The notes: generated by a model from the letters alone, not told the origin. A stretch of DNA of 64,000 nucleotides from Ophioderma brevispina (GCA_023653785.1 JAMKCH010007088.1:1-64000), one strand, 5' to 3'; counted from the first letter of the stretch, positions 1 to 11,490 are shown. Numbers and translations: made by a program.

Positions 1-1035
1 GATGACGTCATCAAATTGTGGCTAATCGAAGACTTAGTGTACATATTTTGAAATCAAAACAAGATTTCCTTACTCAGAAATCCAAATGTATATGAGAAGT
101 GTTCAAAATGGAAATGAAATTAGAATAAATAGTGCTTAGCAGAGAAAATAGTAAGTATTTTAGACCTATGAATAAACCAGAGAAATTACGTTTTGAGGGT
201 GAGGAAAATGACAATTGAAAACTAATTTTAATATCAGGCTGTTTCCATGGAGAAAATTGAAATTAACGTTCTCTAACCCAAAATGTAAATATCATATAGC
301 TTTTAAACAAAAGTGAAATAAAGATTATGATAAGACTATTCACAAATGCACAGAAAAATAAAATAGTAAAATCAGATATTTTCACCAAAATTTGTGACGT
401 AATCTTTATTGCCCGTACTATCTATTTTTTGCAATCCAGGCGAATTTACGACCTCTAGGATTCGTAATCCCGAGCGTTCCACACTATCGATTTTTTTTGA
501 TATATGTGTTGTAAAAAAAGTTCTCTTGTAGGGTAACTATCTTTCAATTTTAAAGCCTTTTTTTAAATGTTGGAAGCCCTGACTATACTAATAGCTGCCT
601 TTATCTTTATTTTCATATTATGAGGCTAGATTAGGTTATTGCCAAATGAGCAATATCAGAAGGTTGATGCCAATGACAAGAGTGTTGAATGAGAATGTCA
701 GCCAAAAAGTGTTGTTCAAAGGTTGGAACTGGGCCCGGAAAGGAAATCCTATCATTGGGAAAAAGTTTGGCAAACCACACTTTGGCCAGCCTCTCCTAGT
801 AGTAAAAGTAGTCAAACCAAGTTTAAATCCGGTTTTGTCCCTGTGAATGGGGGGTGGACGGATTACACCTTGGGTTGTGGCCGGATTATGTGTATGCATA
901 TATATTCTTTGGGGTTAGATAAAGGTAGAGGACTTTCCTAAGCCTGCGTAAATATCAACAACACTTGGTGATAGTAATATTTTGGGTAGGGACTTGAAAT
1001 TAATGAGTGAAATATTTCAGGGTAAAGATATGTAA
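1..1035. other. AT-rich non-coding DNA
   Basis: No recognisable gene, repeat or RNA was seen. Open frames around 636-941 run on both strands at once (up to 87 codons) and encode nothing I recognise, so they look like chance frames. A perfect palindromic CRE-like octamer TGACGTCA lies at 3-10. Confidence 0.6.
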
Positions 1036-1188
1036 GGGTCAAATGAGGTCATTGAGTGATTATAAGTAAAGTAACAAATTGCTTCATTTGAATATTGCAA
1101 AAAGAAGTCTAACTTCAATATCAAGCAAGTATTGTCAGTAATTGTTGGGTTAAAAAGTCAAAGGTCGTCTAAGGGTCAAATGAGGTCA
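1036..1188 (+). promoter_or_regulatory. Two DR4-type direct repeats of nuclear-receptor half-sites
   Basis: The 16-mer GGGTCAAATGAGGTCA occurs at 1036-1051 and again, identical, at 1173-1188. Each is two AGGTCA-like hexamers in direct orientation with a 4-bp spacer, the DR4 arrangement bound by thyroid-hormone, LXR and related receptor heterodimers. A third imperfect pair (AGTCA-AAGGTCG) lies at 1156-1167. No gene is adjacent. The sites could equally be part of an old repeat, because the flanking bases are also partly shared. Function is inferred only. Confidence 0.35.
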
Positions 1189-2229
1189 TTGCTTATTTGG
1201 TGAAGTAAAATTTAATAGACCTTACTTGAAAAGTTCGACTTCATTCACTTTCCCTGTTATCCCAGTTCAATGTTTGTATTTTAATTTTGTATTTTATCAC
1301 ATGTTCTATATTGTTAATATATTGTATGTTTCATTTTAACCAGTAATAGGGATAAATCAAAAAAAAAATATATAAATACAAAATTCAGTACACCACCATA
1401 GACGTTAGTGTCGATGAGACGTTAGTAGTAGTCGATGCCACACACGCATTGGGTTGTGTAAACATATGGGGTTGTATGGTACATTACTGTTCAAATAGGC
1501 TACATTTATTGGCAATAAATTTTGGACATTTGTATTTTGAAGCAGATGGCAGAATTGGCATAGAAATCGTGCTTCAGTGATCCATATCACACACGTTGCA
1601 TTAATACTATTACTCATTCAGCCAGGTCGTAAACATTGGTCTTGCTGGACTTTATTGAAGTTGTGACACAGAAGAGTTTGCAAAATTTAAAACAGACTTA
1701 AAACCCTTTTGCTTGCATCATTTCATGAGTCTTTTAGACATCGTATGCAAATAGCTGATTGGTTATATAAAAAATGAATGAAATGACTTTGAGGGTTTTC
1801 ATTTACTTTGCTATTTTTACCTTTGTGTTTTTTTTTTTTTTTTTTTTTTTTTTAATTATATTATAAAGTACTATTACATTAAAAATACAATTCATTGCCG
1901 GGCTCTAAACAAAAAAATTGATTGACTTCAGAACCCTTATTTGAACGTTTCAGTAGTTAAATTATTATTCATACACTCTGCGTATGTACGCATATCCAGC
2001 AGTAAATCAGTGAAGCTGATAACAAAATACGCGAAAGTAGCGCGAGTGGATTGAAAATACCAGTTGCACTCTGCGTACTGAGTAAGGTGCTTTTCGAACG
2101 CGTGCACATCGCGCAGGACTGATTTATTTTCCTAGTGGGTTATAAGTTGTTTTTAATCTCCTGATATATGATTTTTAAAGTGACAGGAGAGAGATTTTTA
2201 GGATACAAATTTCCTCAAATTGCACTGGA
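1189..2229. other. Non-coding DNA with a 26-base T run
   Basis: AT-rich and without a convincing reading frame. A T run lies at 1828-1853, a possible old poly-A tail of a minus-strand retrosequence, although no retroelement body was recognised on either side. The stretch 2030-2120 is locally GC-richer. Confidence 0.55.
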
Positions 2230-2560
2230 TCGATTGTAGACACCCTACCAAGTACGTTTCGAAGGTTTCTTGGACAAAAAACAAGTACAAAAGAAAGAAA
2301 ACCGCAAACCTTGTTTTGAACTTGCCTGACTCTGTATACTTGTCCCATAGAAACACCGTGCTTTCTGACTTTCTGTCGTGCACGACAGAAAACACTAAAT
2401 CATCATATTATTACAAAAAGACGGATATTTCGGTTATTCACTTCAGGTTGTGATCTAATACATTGGAAAGCATTCCAAATATGCAAAAAAAAACGGGTTC
2501 GAAAAAAAATGGGGTCCCGCTTCGCTTTTCTGGAATCACATGTATCTTTAAAACTATGGT
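2230..2560 (+). repeat. Dispersed repeat, copy 1 (partner at 49.93-50.26 kb)
   Basis: Much of this stretch aligns in the same orientation with 49,930-50,255. Shared landmarks in order are a GGACAAA block, a CATGCACAACAGAAAA-like block (here containing the palindrome TGTCGTGCACGACA) and a near-identical block GCATTCCAAATATGCAAAA near 2470-2490, followed by an AAAATGGGG stretch and TGTCTTTAAA. The copies are diverged by substitutions and small indels. No ends or target duplication were visible. It abuts the foldback arm that starts at 2571. Confidence 0.65.
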
Positions 2561-2570
2561 TATCCTCTCT

Positions 2571-3620
2571 AGTCAGCCTCTCAGACAAAATGGATGGGAA
2601 AGGGTCGTTCACTTTATGGTAGAGTGTTTTCTAGAATAAATTTTCCGGGGAACACGATCCACCGGCCGTTTTTACAAAAAAAGGTGCCCCAAAGTGCTTT
2701 TGCCGGGGGTGCTCCCATTTGGGGTCAAAAATAATTTTTCAGGATCCGTGGCCATTGTTGTAATTTGGGTGCTTTTATATGTTCAGCAATGACAAATCGA
2801 TTACAATCATTTTCAAAATCCACAATGGCTGCCGTATGCCAGAAAATGCAAAATGGCGACCAAAAATTACACTTTCTAACTAAATGAGAATATGACACTG
2901 TGTACTACCAGTTTTAGAGATTTTAGTGTCAATTTAGATGTTTTGGGATACAAAGGAATACTTTATGTCATTGTAAAATTCAAAATGGCCGTCAAATACA
3001 AGAAAATTCAAAATGACTGCCATGAAACAACGCATAATTTGGCCAAAGTATAGTTATGGAAAATATACCACCAATCGTTTGAACTTAGTGTATGTTTTCT
3101 ATCTCTCTAGCCACTTCTGACATATCCAGCCAATTGCAACAGTTTTGAATATCGAAATGGACTGGCCGTGATACTTCAAAACTTCAAAATGGCGTCTAAA
3201 TGTCACTGTTTTGACCAAATGCATTTTAAAAATGATCATTTCACGGTTCAACATTTTGCCAAGAATTAATTAAGCTTGCCCTCGGCAGTTGTAGCGCAAT
3301 TAATAGTTTCGACCCCTTCGTGCGCAAGTGCTAGCCTCCTGGTGGGGAACACCCAATTATGAAATGGATATTGGTGCAAGGCTGACGCTTCCATACCCAG
3401 GGGCATCAGTGACAGAGTAACGTGCAAACAATGGGGGTTTTTGAGTGAGAACATCCAAATGCCACAAAATAGGGGTTTTCGGGTGACAATTTGGCTAAAT
3501 TTCCCAGAAATGGTGTCTAGGGATGAATGTTTTGAAAAAATTCTAACATATAGCGGTCTTGGGCGGAAAATATTCTAAAATTTTCCGAAAATTGGGGGGT
3601 CTTTGGGGAAAATGGTAAGA
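2571..3620. repeat. Left arm of a large foldback repeat
   Basis: Read as reverse complement, this arm matches 6,919-7,656 and then, across a LINE insertion, 5,030-5,351. The outer end is AGTCAGCCTCTCAGAC; the same bases reversed end the right arm at 7,656. The AAGCTTGCCCTCGGC block near 3,272-3,286 pairs with its complement near 6,932-6,946. The CGACCCCTTCGTGCGC and CCCAGGGGCAT blocks at about 3,309 and 3,397 pair with 5,324-5,345 and 5,235-5,245. The arm contains repeated AAAATGGC and GGGTGACAATTT motifs. No transposase frame is visible. Confidence 0.8.
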
Positions 3621-3749
3621 TTTGCCAAAAAATGGAGTGTCTTCGGTGAACCTTTTAAAATGGTGTCTTTGGGTGGACAGCCGGCTTACAAAAATGTGGG
3701 TCTTAAGAGCCTTACGATAGGCTACGCGTCACTCAAAAGTGGGAGTGTG

Positions 3750-3870
3750 CCCCCCCCCCGGTGGTGGCCCTCACTGATAAAAATGACTTTATATATTCAG
3801 TACATAAAATGATGCACGGGGGGGGGGGTTTTTTCTTTCTATTGGGGGGCTTTTTCCTCGTTGGGGGGGG
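3750..3870. repeat. C- and G-run low-complexity tract in the foldback loop
   Basis: A run of ten C begins at 3750, eleven G occur at 3818-3828, and further G6 and G8 runs follow to 3870. Opposed C and G runs about 60 bp apart can pair with each other. Lengths of such runs are unreliable in long-read assemblies. Confidence 0.7.
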
Positions 3871-3989
3871 ACCATATTCTTGTCCCTTATATAAGCCAAA
3901 CAATATCCTCAATATCAACGAACAAGTTTTAAAGCCTAAATATGCATTTCGTGATCCTCAGATTCGCCCCCACCCCCGTAAAAAGAATT

Positions 3990-4231
3990 CCTTCCCGCAC
4001 CGAATGGCGCACTAAGCGCAGATATCGCCGTTCCATAACCCTAGGCAAGCGTTGCTCCAAATACAGTGGAAGCTACATTAGGGGGTTAGTTCCATATCCA
4101 TTCGTAATGCGAGCGTCTGAAGAAGGCAGTAGGTTCTATTTTTTGATAGTCTTTGGTATGACCCGGCCGTGATTCAAACCCGCGACCTCCCGACCATGAG
4201 GCAAACGCTTTAACCTATCACCGAGTAGACG
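3990..4231 (-). mobile_element. tRNA-derived SINE (diverged)
   Basis: Read on the minus strand, the head at 4231-4156 resembles a tRNA. There is an A-box-like stretch (CGGTGATAGGTTAAAGCG) followed by GTTTGCCTCATGGTCGGGAGG and a B box GGTTTGAATCA (consensus GGTTCRANNCC). Such heads carry the internal Pol III promoter of SINEs. The tRNA-unrelated body runs on towards about 3990. A perfect 17-bp inverted repeat (TTCCATAACCCTAGGCA at 4031-4047, complement at 4243-4259) brackets the head. It has no coding capacity. The 3' end and target duplications were not resolved. Confidence 0.6.
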
Positions 4232-4259
4232 TTTAGTATGTGTGCCTAGGGTTATGGAA

Positions 4260-5029
4260 ACAGATATTCGGAGAGGATGTGACTTTTGTTTCGAGGAGTG
4301 GGTGCCGAAGGCTGAGGATCACGAATGGTCATTGATATTGAGAATGTTTGGCTTCTATAGGACAAGAAACGCGATCCCGTGCAATCATGTTTGTAATGAA
4401 TATAAAAGCCCTGTTAATAGAGGCATTGTCAAGGCTGGGTTGCTAAGAAACCGACAAAACTTACTATTTTTTTATTACAGTTATTCTCAATTATTAATTT
4501 TGTATTAAAATTATCTCAATTATTTTGAACATGTGTTTGCCAGATTTGCAATCAGTTGGCATTTAGCATTGAGGCTCCTGTCTAGAGAAAGATGCAATAA
4601 AAAAATAAATTGGTATAATCTCCTTGGTGGTCTGTTGTCCACTGGATCTATATAGGAGCCTGCTAGTCGGGTTAAACCACAAATACCTTGTGGTCAGTGC
4701 AGTGGCTATGCTACGCAGGGCGACCGCCTTTGTTTCAATTGCTTTTTGGGTTTGAATCTGCCCTGTATAAACTCATATCAATTTTTGGGCAAATGCAGAA
4801 AAAAGCTTATAGATAGAACAAGGCGCTTTCCTGGTGGAATTTATTGAACTTGCTATTGAAGGGCTGCCAAGCATGGAACATAGGCCATGTGGAATTGCGT
4901 TGATAAATGAGTTTTTGCCATGTATTGCTTTTCCTTAGTTTTAGGTGATGGGGAATAGCTCCACTCCTCGCAGATTTCTGCCTAATAGGATCTGTGAACC
5001 TATTTGTATCACGACATGTGAACCATGAA
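4260..5029. other. Loop of the foldback, no gene seen
   Basis: The sequence between the inner arms carries no recognisable product. The 136-codon minus-strand frame at 4807-5217 runs from loop into arm sequence and its translation matches nothing I know, so I treat it as a chance frame. Confidence 0.5.
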
Positions 5030-5351
5030 TGACGTTTGGTATAGCGCCTCTTCACCCCAAAAAACCTCTCTTTTTCAGAAAATTTTGCAAAATTCACCCA
5101 GACCAAAACATTTTTAGGAAATTTAGTAAAATTGTCACCCAAAAACGGTGCAAAACCCCTATCTTGGGAAAATTTGGATTTCTCTCCTCTCACCCAAAAA
5201 TCCCCATTGTTTGGCACGTCTCTGCACTGAATGCCCCTGGGTTTGGAAGCTTCAGCCTTACACCCATATCCATTTCATATGTGAGTGGTTCCCAAGATGT
5301 TCCCCCATCGGGAGCTAGCACTCGCGCACGAGGACCGGAGGGGTCGAATTA
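5030..5351. repeat. Inner segment of the right foldback arm
   Basis: This is the reverse complement of about 3,290-3,600 in the left arm. In order it shares the interferon-like-spaced landmarks CCCCTGGGTTTGGAAGC, CCATTTCATATG, TTCCCCCATCGGGAGCTAGC and GGGGTCGAATTATTAATTGC. It ends exactly where the LINE insertion begins. The matching continuation of the arm resumes at 6,919. Confidence 0.75.
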
Positions 5352-6918
5352 TTAATTGCCGTGCTTCTTCTTGCTATGAGGCAGCAGCTAAATTTGTTTT
5401 AAAACGGCAGAGCCAGTTCACTTTGATTGGTTGGGGTTTGCGAAGTCTAGTCCCGCCTGGTTACGAAAGGAAGGGCACTCACTGAGAATTGTGATCCGCA
5501 GTCTGTGATGGAAGAACCACATTGGCAGGCCTGCTATGGTCGCAGCCCCATTGGTGCATATTGCCCCATGAAATTAAAGCGACCGACTCCTGTCCGAATT
5601 CCGGTTTAAGGGGACCCATTCCTTGCTTGAGATTGCTACCAGGTGTTAGTTCTGGTTTAGGTGTATTGTGATGTATCTGGGCTTGGAGTATCTAGCCAAG
5701 GCGTGTTCCATGTCTGTAAAGGTCGCCATGGGGAGCTGAGAGTTTAGCAGCGTGTCGACAGAAAGTGGGGGTCGACGATAGCCACATCCCTCTGTCTGCC
5801 GAGCTGGTGCATGTGATTCTTTGACAGTGGTTATGCAGCAGTGCTTGTTGTCCCGTAGAGCCTTATTCACTAGTTTTGTGCGAGTGGTGCTCATTCCGAA
5901 GTGCTGCAGGTGTAATGCCTGGAAGCACTGGGTAGACACTCAGATGGAAGTAGGAGAGTGGCAACCAGTAATGGATCGCAAGGTCTCGTTGATACTGTGG
6001 GTTCCAGCTTCTTTGTGTGGAGTGTATGCAACCATGCTGGGGCGGCATATTCAGCAAGCGCTGTAGACCGGCAATGCGGTGGTGCGTAGGTCGTTGGGGC
6101 TGGCCCCATGATGATCCAACAAGTCGGCACATGAGGTTTATTCCCTCCGAAGAATACCTGTGGCGCATACGGAACCTCGAGAATGCTACATGGTAATTAA
6201 GCTACACACGCCGGTCAAGCTTCACTTACACATCTCCGATAGTTGGTGTAGGTTTTTATGTCAGTGGCGCCCATTGAGGTGATTTTTTTGAATCTGGCGA
6301 TGATCCCTCTTTGGTGTTGAAGTGGAAGCCATTATCGGTGGTCTTGCCTTCGCTCAGCTTCAGTCTCCAGTCTTGAGATCTGCCTGCAGTAGGGCCCTAA
6401 CCTCCCCGTAAGTGTATTTCTTTCTACGTCTGTCCAGATGCTGGTCCGAATGGAGAAGGGCAAGATGGGCGTCTTTGCTATATTAGTAAGAGTTTACACA
6501 GTGCGGTGTACGAATGTTCCAGGTTGGAGGAGGTGGTGTCGGGAGGTTGGGGGGCACTTACGAGTCACCAGGTTTCCTTAACTGTCCAGTCCTGTCTGCC
6601 TTGCGGAAGTTTCCCCTTTTCACTGCACTGTCTTTGTTGTTATAGGCTTAGCAGGCTCTCCTGAGCGATCCATTGCTGGCTGTGTTGGGCACGTTGGAAG
6701 CGGTCCGAAGAACAGTACGTTGACAGAGATGGTGTCCATTTTGCAAAGCAGGCGGGAATTTGTAGTCATATTCCACCTGCCAGAGTAGAAACTGTATCGG
6801 GTTGCTTGGGGTCGTGCAAAAGTTGTCCACCGGATGTGAAGCCCAAGTCCTCTAGGGTAGCTCCGTCAGGGTTGGTGTTCCCGTAACCCCCAGGTAATGC
6901 ATGAACTGTTTTAATTGC
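5352..6918 (-). mobile_element. CR1/Jockey-like LINE fragment, internally deleted
   Basis: This is a degenerate non-LTR retrotransposon on the minus strand. Near 6880-6760 it translates to an endonuclease-tail-like piece (GYGNTNPDGATLEDLGF then LLHDPKQPDT), known in CR1/Jockey/I-type elements. Near 6110-5890 there are pieces typical of the region after the reverse transcriptase (AEYAAPAW, TKKLEPTVST, RPCDPLL). Near 5600-5490 lies the C-terminal motif IRTGVGRFN...MG...GLRP*QACQCGS. The catalytic RT core between these is missing, and frameshifts and stops are frequent. The 3' end carries a CAAGAAGAAG-type tail. TTAATTGC occurs at 5352-5359 and 6911-6918, which I read as an 8-bp target duplication, so the element inserted into the foldback arm. 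Confidence 0.75.
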
Positions 6919-7656
6919 ACATAAACTGGCCGAGGGCAAGCTTAATAATTCTGTGCAAACTGATTAACGTGAAAGGGATCCACCTCGGGAAAAGATCAAA
7001 AAGTGACATTTTTGGGACGCCATTTTTATTTTGAATTACACTGCAGCCATTCTGGATATTCAAAAACTGGTGTAATTTGCTGGTATGTAGAAATATATCT
7101 GAAAGATAAAAATATACACTTACAGAAGTTCAAACGATTGGTGGTAGATTATGCCAGAACTATACTTTGCCCAAATGATGCGTTGTTTCATGGCAAAAGC
7201 ATTTTGAATTCTTGTATATGACGCCATTTGTGAATTTAAAAACGACAAAAATGTATTCTTTGTACCCAAACACATTTAAATTGACAACTAAATCACTAAG
7301 AACTTGTAGTACAACACAGTGTCATATTCTCATTTATTTAGAAAGTGTATTTGGGGGGCGGGCCATTTTGAATTTTCTGGCCGACGGCAGCCATTTTGGA
7401 TTTTGAAAATAGTGTAATCGGATTTGTCATGGCTGAAACATTAAAAGTCACACCAAATTAACCAACATTGGCCACGGGATAAGCAAAATTAATTTCCACC
7501 CCCAAAATGGGAGCCCCCCGGAAAAAAGCACTTTTGGCACCTTTTTTTTCAAAACGGCCTGGTGGGATCGTGGTTCCCCGGAAAATTTTTAGTCTAGAAA
7601 ACACTTCAAACATAAATGAACACCCTTTCCCATCCTTGATGTCTGAGAGGCTGACT
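6919..7656. repeat. Outer segment of the right foldback arm
   Basis: Reverse complement of 2,571-3,285. The blocks GAGGGCAAGCTTAATAATTC (6,932 on), GTGTCATATTCTCATTTA (7,319 on), GGCAGCCATTTTGGATTTTG (about 7,386), CCCGGAAAA and TCTAGAAAACAC (about 7,591), and CCCTTTCCCATCC (about 7,623) all have their complement at the expected place in the left arm. With 5,030-5,351 this restores an arm of about 1.05 kb. Confidence 0.8.
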
Positions 7657-7858
7657 ATAAATTTAAGGCAAATTCTTTATGTTTCATTCTGTCCATGTAT
7701 GAATTATGTTAATAACTGCACATTTACTTTTGTCAAAAAATGGGACAATCAATGCACTGTGCATTGAATTTTTATGCTTGTCCAACACTCTTTGAAATAA
7801 AGGTTCAACATAGAACCCTTTTTTGTCCTTTAAATTTTTCACCCTAAAATCAATGCTA

Positions 7859-8480
7859 TGGTCTATAAAGAACCTTAAAAGTTCTATGAAGAACTTTCAA
7901 ATTTCATAGGCCTAGGAATGTTTCTTTTTTGAAATGTGTTCACATATATTTGGAAAAGTTCAGCAATGTGAAAGGCATGCAACTCTTTAGTAGGCTAAGA
8001 AAACACATTTTTGTGGTCAAATAAAAATCATTTCTTTCTGTTGTAACCAATGAACCTCTGAAGGTGCTTTGTTTTAGGGTTCCTAGCATTATACGGTTCT
8101 ATAAAGAACCATTTTCTTGGCTACAGAACCTTTTTTGGTTCTAAAAAGAACCCAACTAATCTTCATGGGGGTTCTTAATAGAGCCAAAAACGGTTCTATA
8201 GCCAAGAAACTGTTATTTGTAGAAACCTTTAAACTCTAGGAACCCTTAAATGCAGTTATAAGCCCCTTTTGATGATGGCCACGGTTTTCTTGGTTAACGA
8301 AAAAAAATGAATTTTGGGGGCCATGAAAAATATTTATGGAACCAAAGGGTTATCACTGCCTTTCTGTTTCCTTAACCGTTTCCAAAATATATGTAAAACA
8401 TACAAAAAGACTTTCCTTGGCCTATTTAAACAAATTTGGAATTTTTTTTCTTCATAGAACTTTTTAAGTCTTTATAAACC
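7859..8480. mobile_element. 620-bp hairpin (foldback) element with AGAACC motifs
   Basis: The two halves are reverse complements with arms of about 290-310 bp and a tip near 8,145-8,170. The outer ends read GGTCTATAAAGAACCTTAAAAG on the left and, complemented, GGTTTATAAAGACTTAAAAAG on the right. The arms share GTTCTATGAAGAA, a CATATATTTGGAAA block, TAGGGTTCCTAG and TTCTTGGCTA-AGAACC. Near the tip are repeated AGAACC/GGTTCT units (for example 8,095-8,110). No coding sequence. The layout is that of a MITE or foldback transposon; the superfamily is not recognised. Confidence 0.75.
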
Positions 8481-11400
8481 TTAGATGTGCTGACCTTTAT
8501 TTCTAAGAAGTGAATGCACTCGTTCCTGTGGAGCTCGTGCATTAGATGCAACAAAATCTCAGCGCGCATATGCATGATTTTGTCCATTTTTTCTCAGCAA
8601 GAAGTTAAAAGCGCAGTTATTAACCTATAAGCAATCGTATCACTGGAAAATCATAAATATATTTTTCAACTGAGGAAAGGCATTCTGCCACCATCAGCCA
8701 GCAAATTTTCCTTGCTGCATTTTGTCATATTAATGACCAACAAAATTGCAAAAATTGGTCCTTCTGTACAGAAAGTAGTACCTTTGCCTTTGCCCTCATC
8801 TTGCCTTGTCTCCTTAACAGAAACTACTGCCTGTCCTAGACCTCCTTTAAAAATGTCACAATAGCCTCGACATGGCTTGGTTTAGTGCTAATTTGTCTAG
8901 CATTGCTCTTATTTTCAGACAGTCAACATACTGCATAGCCAGTTTAATACTGACATCCATGTATATATAGCAGTAGGTAACCCACTTCTAATGCCTTGAT
9001 TTGGTAAACAGTCCCCTTTCTATTGCCTTTGTACACTCCACACCTTGGGGGTCCGGTTACATGCTCTCTTGGCATTCGGTATTGACTCCAGAGCTAGCTG
9101 AGTTGCACAATTCATTCCTGCCGGGATTCATTCATGCGCAGAATACCTTAAAATAATGGTGAAGGGAAGTTAATGACGTTTGTGAAAATTTAGTAGAACC
9201 TTGCTTTGTGATTTACCACGTAATGCATGATAATAAAGCAGCTCGGATGTTGCGTGATAACCCATTTATGTGTCGAGCTAATTGTATCTGGGCCAAGATT
9301 GGCTAGTCATGTGCTTTGTCAATTTATTTTGTTGTGTAAAAATCCAGACTCAGGTGTGCACCAAAACATAGGCTGGCGTTAGAGGGTGCATTGAGTTTCA
9401 TCCCCCCCATGCAACATTTTTGGTGAAATTTCACATCATATGGTCATGCAATAGACCACAAAAATGCTATTCATACACATAAAAAAAACCCTTACTTTTA
9501 CACTAATTTTCAGACACCTAGTGAACCATAAAACCATGTATCTATCTTTAAAATTGGGACTTACACATGACTGTTTTTGTGCAGCATCTATTCGCGTGGA
9601 AGGGGGCACTGAACCTGAAGGGTGGTACGGGTCCGGGCGGCCCTTACGGCAGTGTGAACCTTGAGTTTCCGAGTATCAATTATGGTTTGTATCTTTTGCA
9701 ATTTTGAATTGTATGTAAATGATAAACATTTCTAGAACGAAAATTGGCGTTTAATGAAACCCGATGATGGCCTCAGATTAATGAAACTGTCTGTATTTGG
9801 AGAAAAATACTAAAAAACACATTTTGGCCCCAAAATTTTTCAAGACAGCATAACAAAACAATTAAATTTTCAGGATTTCTTTAATGTTATTTTGTTAGCA
9901 CAAGACAAATTTGTTGATAAAAAAGTCAAAAACTTAATTTATTGATTTTTTAAAAATAGAGCTCTTTTTCGAAATAAAGGGGAAAATGTCAAAAAATTTG
10001 TTTTAACTTTTCTTTCCAAAATTGAGTAACATATATGGAGAAAATCTTAGGTTAGAAATCCGAAAAATGAAAAATTGAGAAACCGTCCTAGAGAAGACCG
10101 ATTGCTAGCGTTAGGACGTTAAACCTTACTTTTACACTTCGGTAATTTTTGGAGTTATCTTGTCCTAAATTGGGCCAAATTTTGCGAAACTTGAACATTG
10201 AGAAAATCCGTGTTTTAGTAACAAAAGTGACTTTTCACGCCATTTCAGCTGTCTCTTTCTCAATAACTTTATCTTGAACTTCAAAAGTGAGTATGTTTGT
10301 GCAAGTGATGAAAAAACATCTTTAGGGCCTATATTATTCAAACATATGTTTGTCTCTAACTCCGGACATTAAAGAAATTGAAATTCATCTGGTCTAAATT
10401 AGCGCTTTGTTACATTTTCAAAATATTAATTTTCGTTTTTCCTTTTTTTTTTTTTTTCCAAGATGCGTTCGCGCAAAAGAACAATGTAAAACACCGCCAC
10501 ACTTCTTAACGCATCAAAAATTCACCGCGCGACGCGATGGTGCCCCTTGCGCCTGACGGCGTAAAATGTGCTTAAATGTCCCTCCGTTTTAGACACGCGG
10601 TTTGTTGTGATTTAAAAAATGGTCAAATAGCTGTTTTAAATCGGCAAAAATACAGCTCAGGGTCGTCTGCAGTGGATAACCTTTGTTGGTCTAACTAGGA
10701 ACACAGTTTTGATGTTTAAAATGGTGCAAAAACAGAAATTCTGGTAAAAACAAAAGCACCAGGTTTGACACTACTGCCTTACGACCCCCCCTTTTCCAGG
10801 CACTCTCGTCAGTTTGGCAAGAGTCCCATTTTGAAGCATGTTTTAAAACAAAGTTCACAGACCCCCATTTCAATCAAATTTGATTTTTTAAAGGGGGATG
10901 ACCCAATTTAAATCTACAAATTTTCATCTTGATAGAAATGGCCTTCCCCCAAAACCCCATCTGTAAAGTTTTGTGCCGATATTTCAACAGAACCCATTTT
11001 GAAGGAGAAGCGACAAATGTGATTTTGTAATTGTAATCCCATAGAGTACTCCTGTAAAAGTAATATTGGTCGAGCCAAAATGGACATATTTTTACCGCAC
11101 TCATAACATCCCAACAAACAATCCTTTAGTCCTAAATTTCACAGGATAATTGACAAAATAGTAAGCTTTCTTCTGATACCAAATGTTGACCACTTCCAGA
11201 AAATCTTGGGTCCCGAGGACGATCTATTAGCGGTTTGGACCATGGACCTTTAAATTACTACTTTTTAGCCTATTTTGAACAAAATTTAGTTCCTCACTTT
11301 GCATGAACCCCCATTGCACCAAAGATTTGTTAAGTTCGCAAGGCCCAGGTGCTGCCCTGTGAGCTTCACCCCCTACCCATCAAATATTTGAGTGCCCCCG

Positions 11401-11490
11401 CCTGCATCTAGTATCAAAAGACACAAGCAAGACACCCAAGATATAACTTGGTCAGTTGTAAAAGATCAATTATCAAGTGATGGGATGGGT
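8481..11490. other. About 3 kb without a recognised gene
   Basis: AT-rich at 8.5-9.7 kb. 9.78-10.44 kb is A/T-homopolymer-rich, with a T run at about 10,442-10,457. 10.47-10.62 kb is locally GC-richer with CpG-containing stretches. The open frames at 9,464-9,664 and 10,691-11,117 are short, overlap on alternative frames and show no domain. Nothing here supports a gene. Confidence 0.55.

Noticed and set aside
1828..1853. Poly-A tail of a processed pseudogene (minus strand)
   Set aside because: No coding or retroelement body was found on either side.
4807..5217. 136-codon minus-strand frame
   Set aside because: It runs from foldback loop into arm sequence; the equivalent left-arm sequence is full of stops.
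5863..6168. 101-codon minus frame as an independent gene
   Set aside because: It is an alternative frame of the CR1/Jockey-like LINE remnant.
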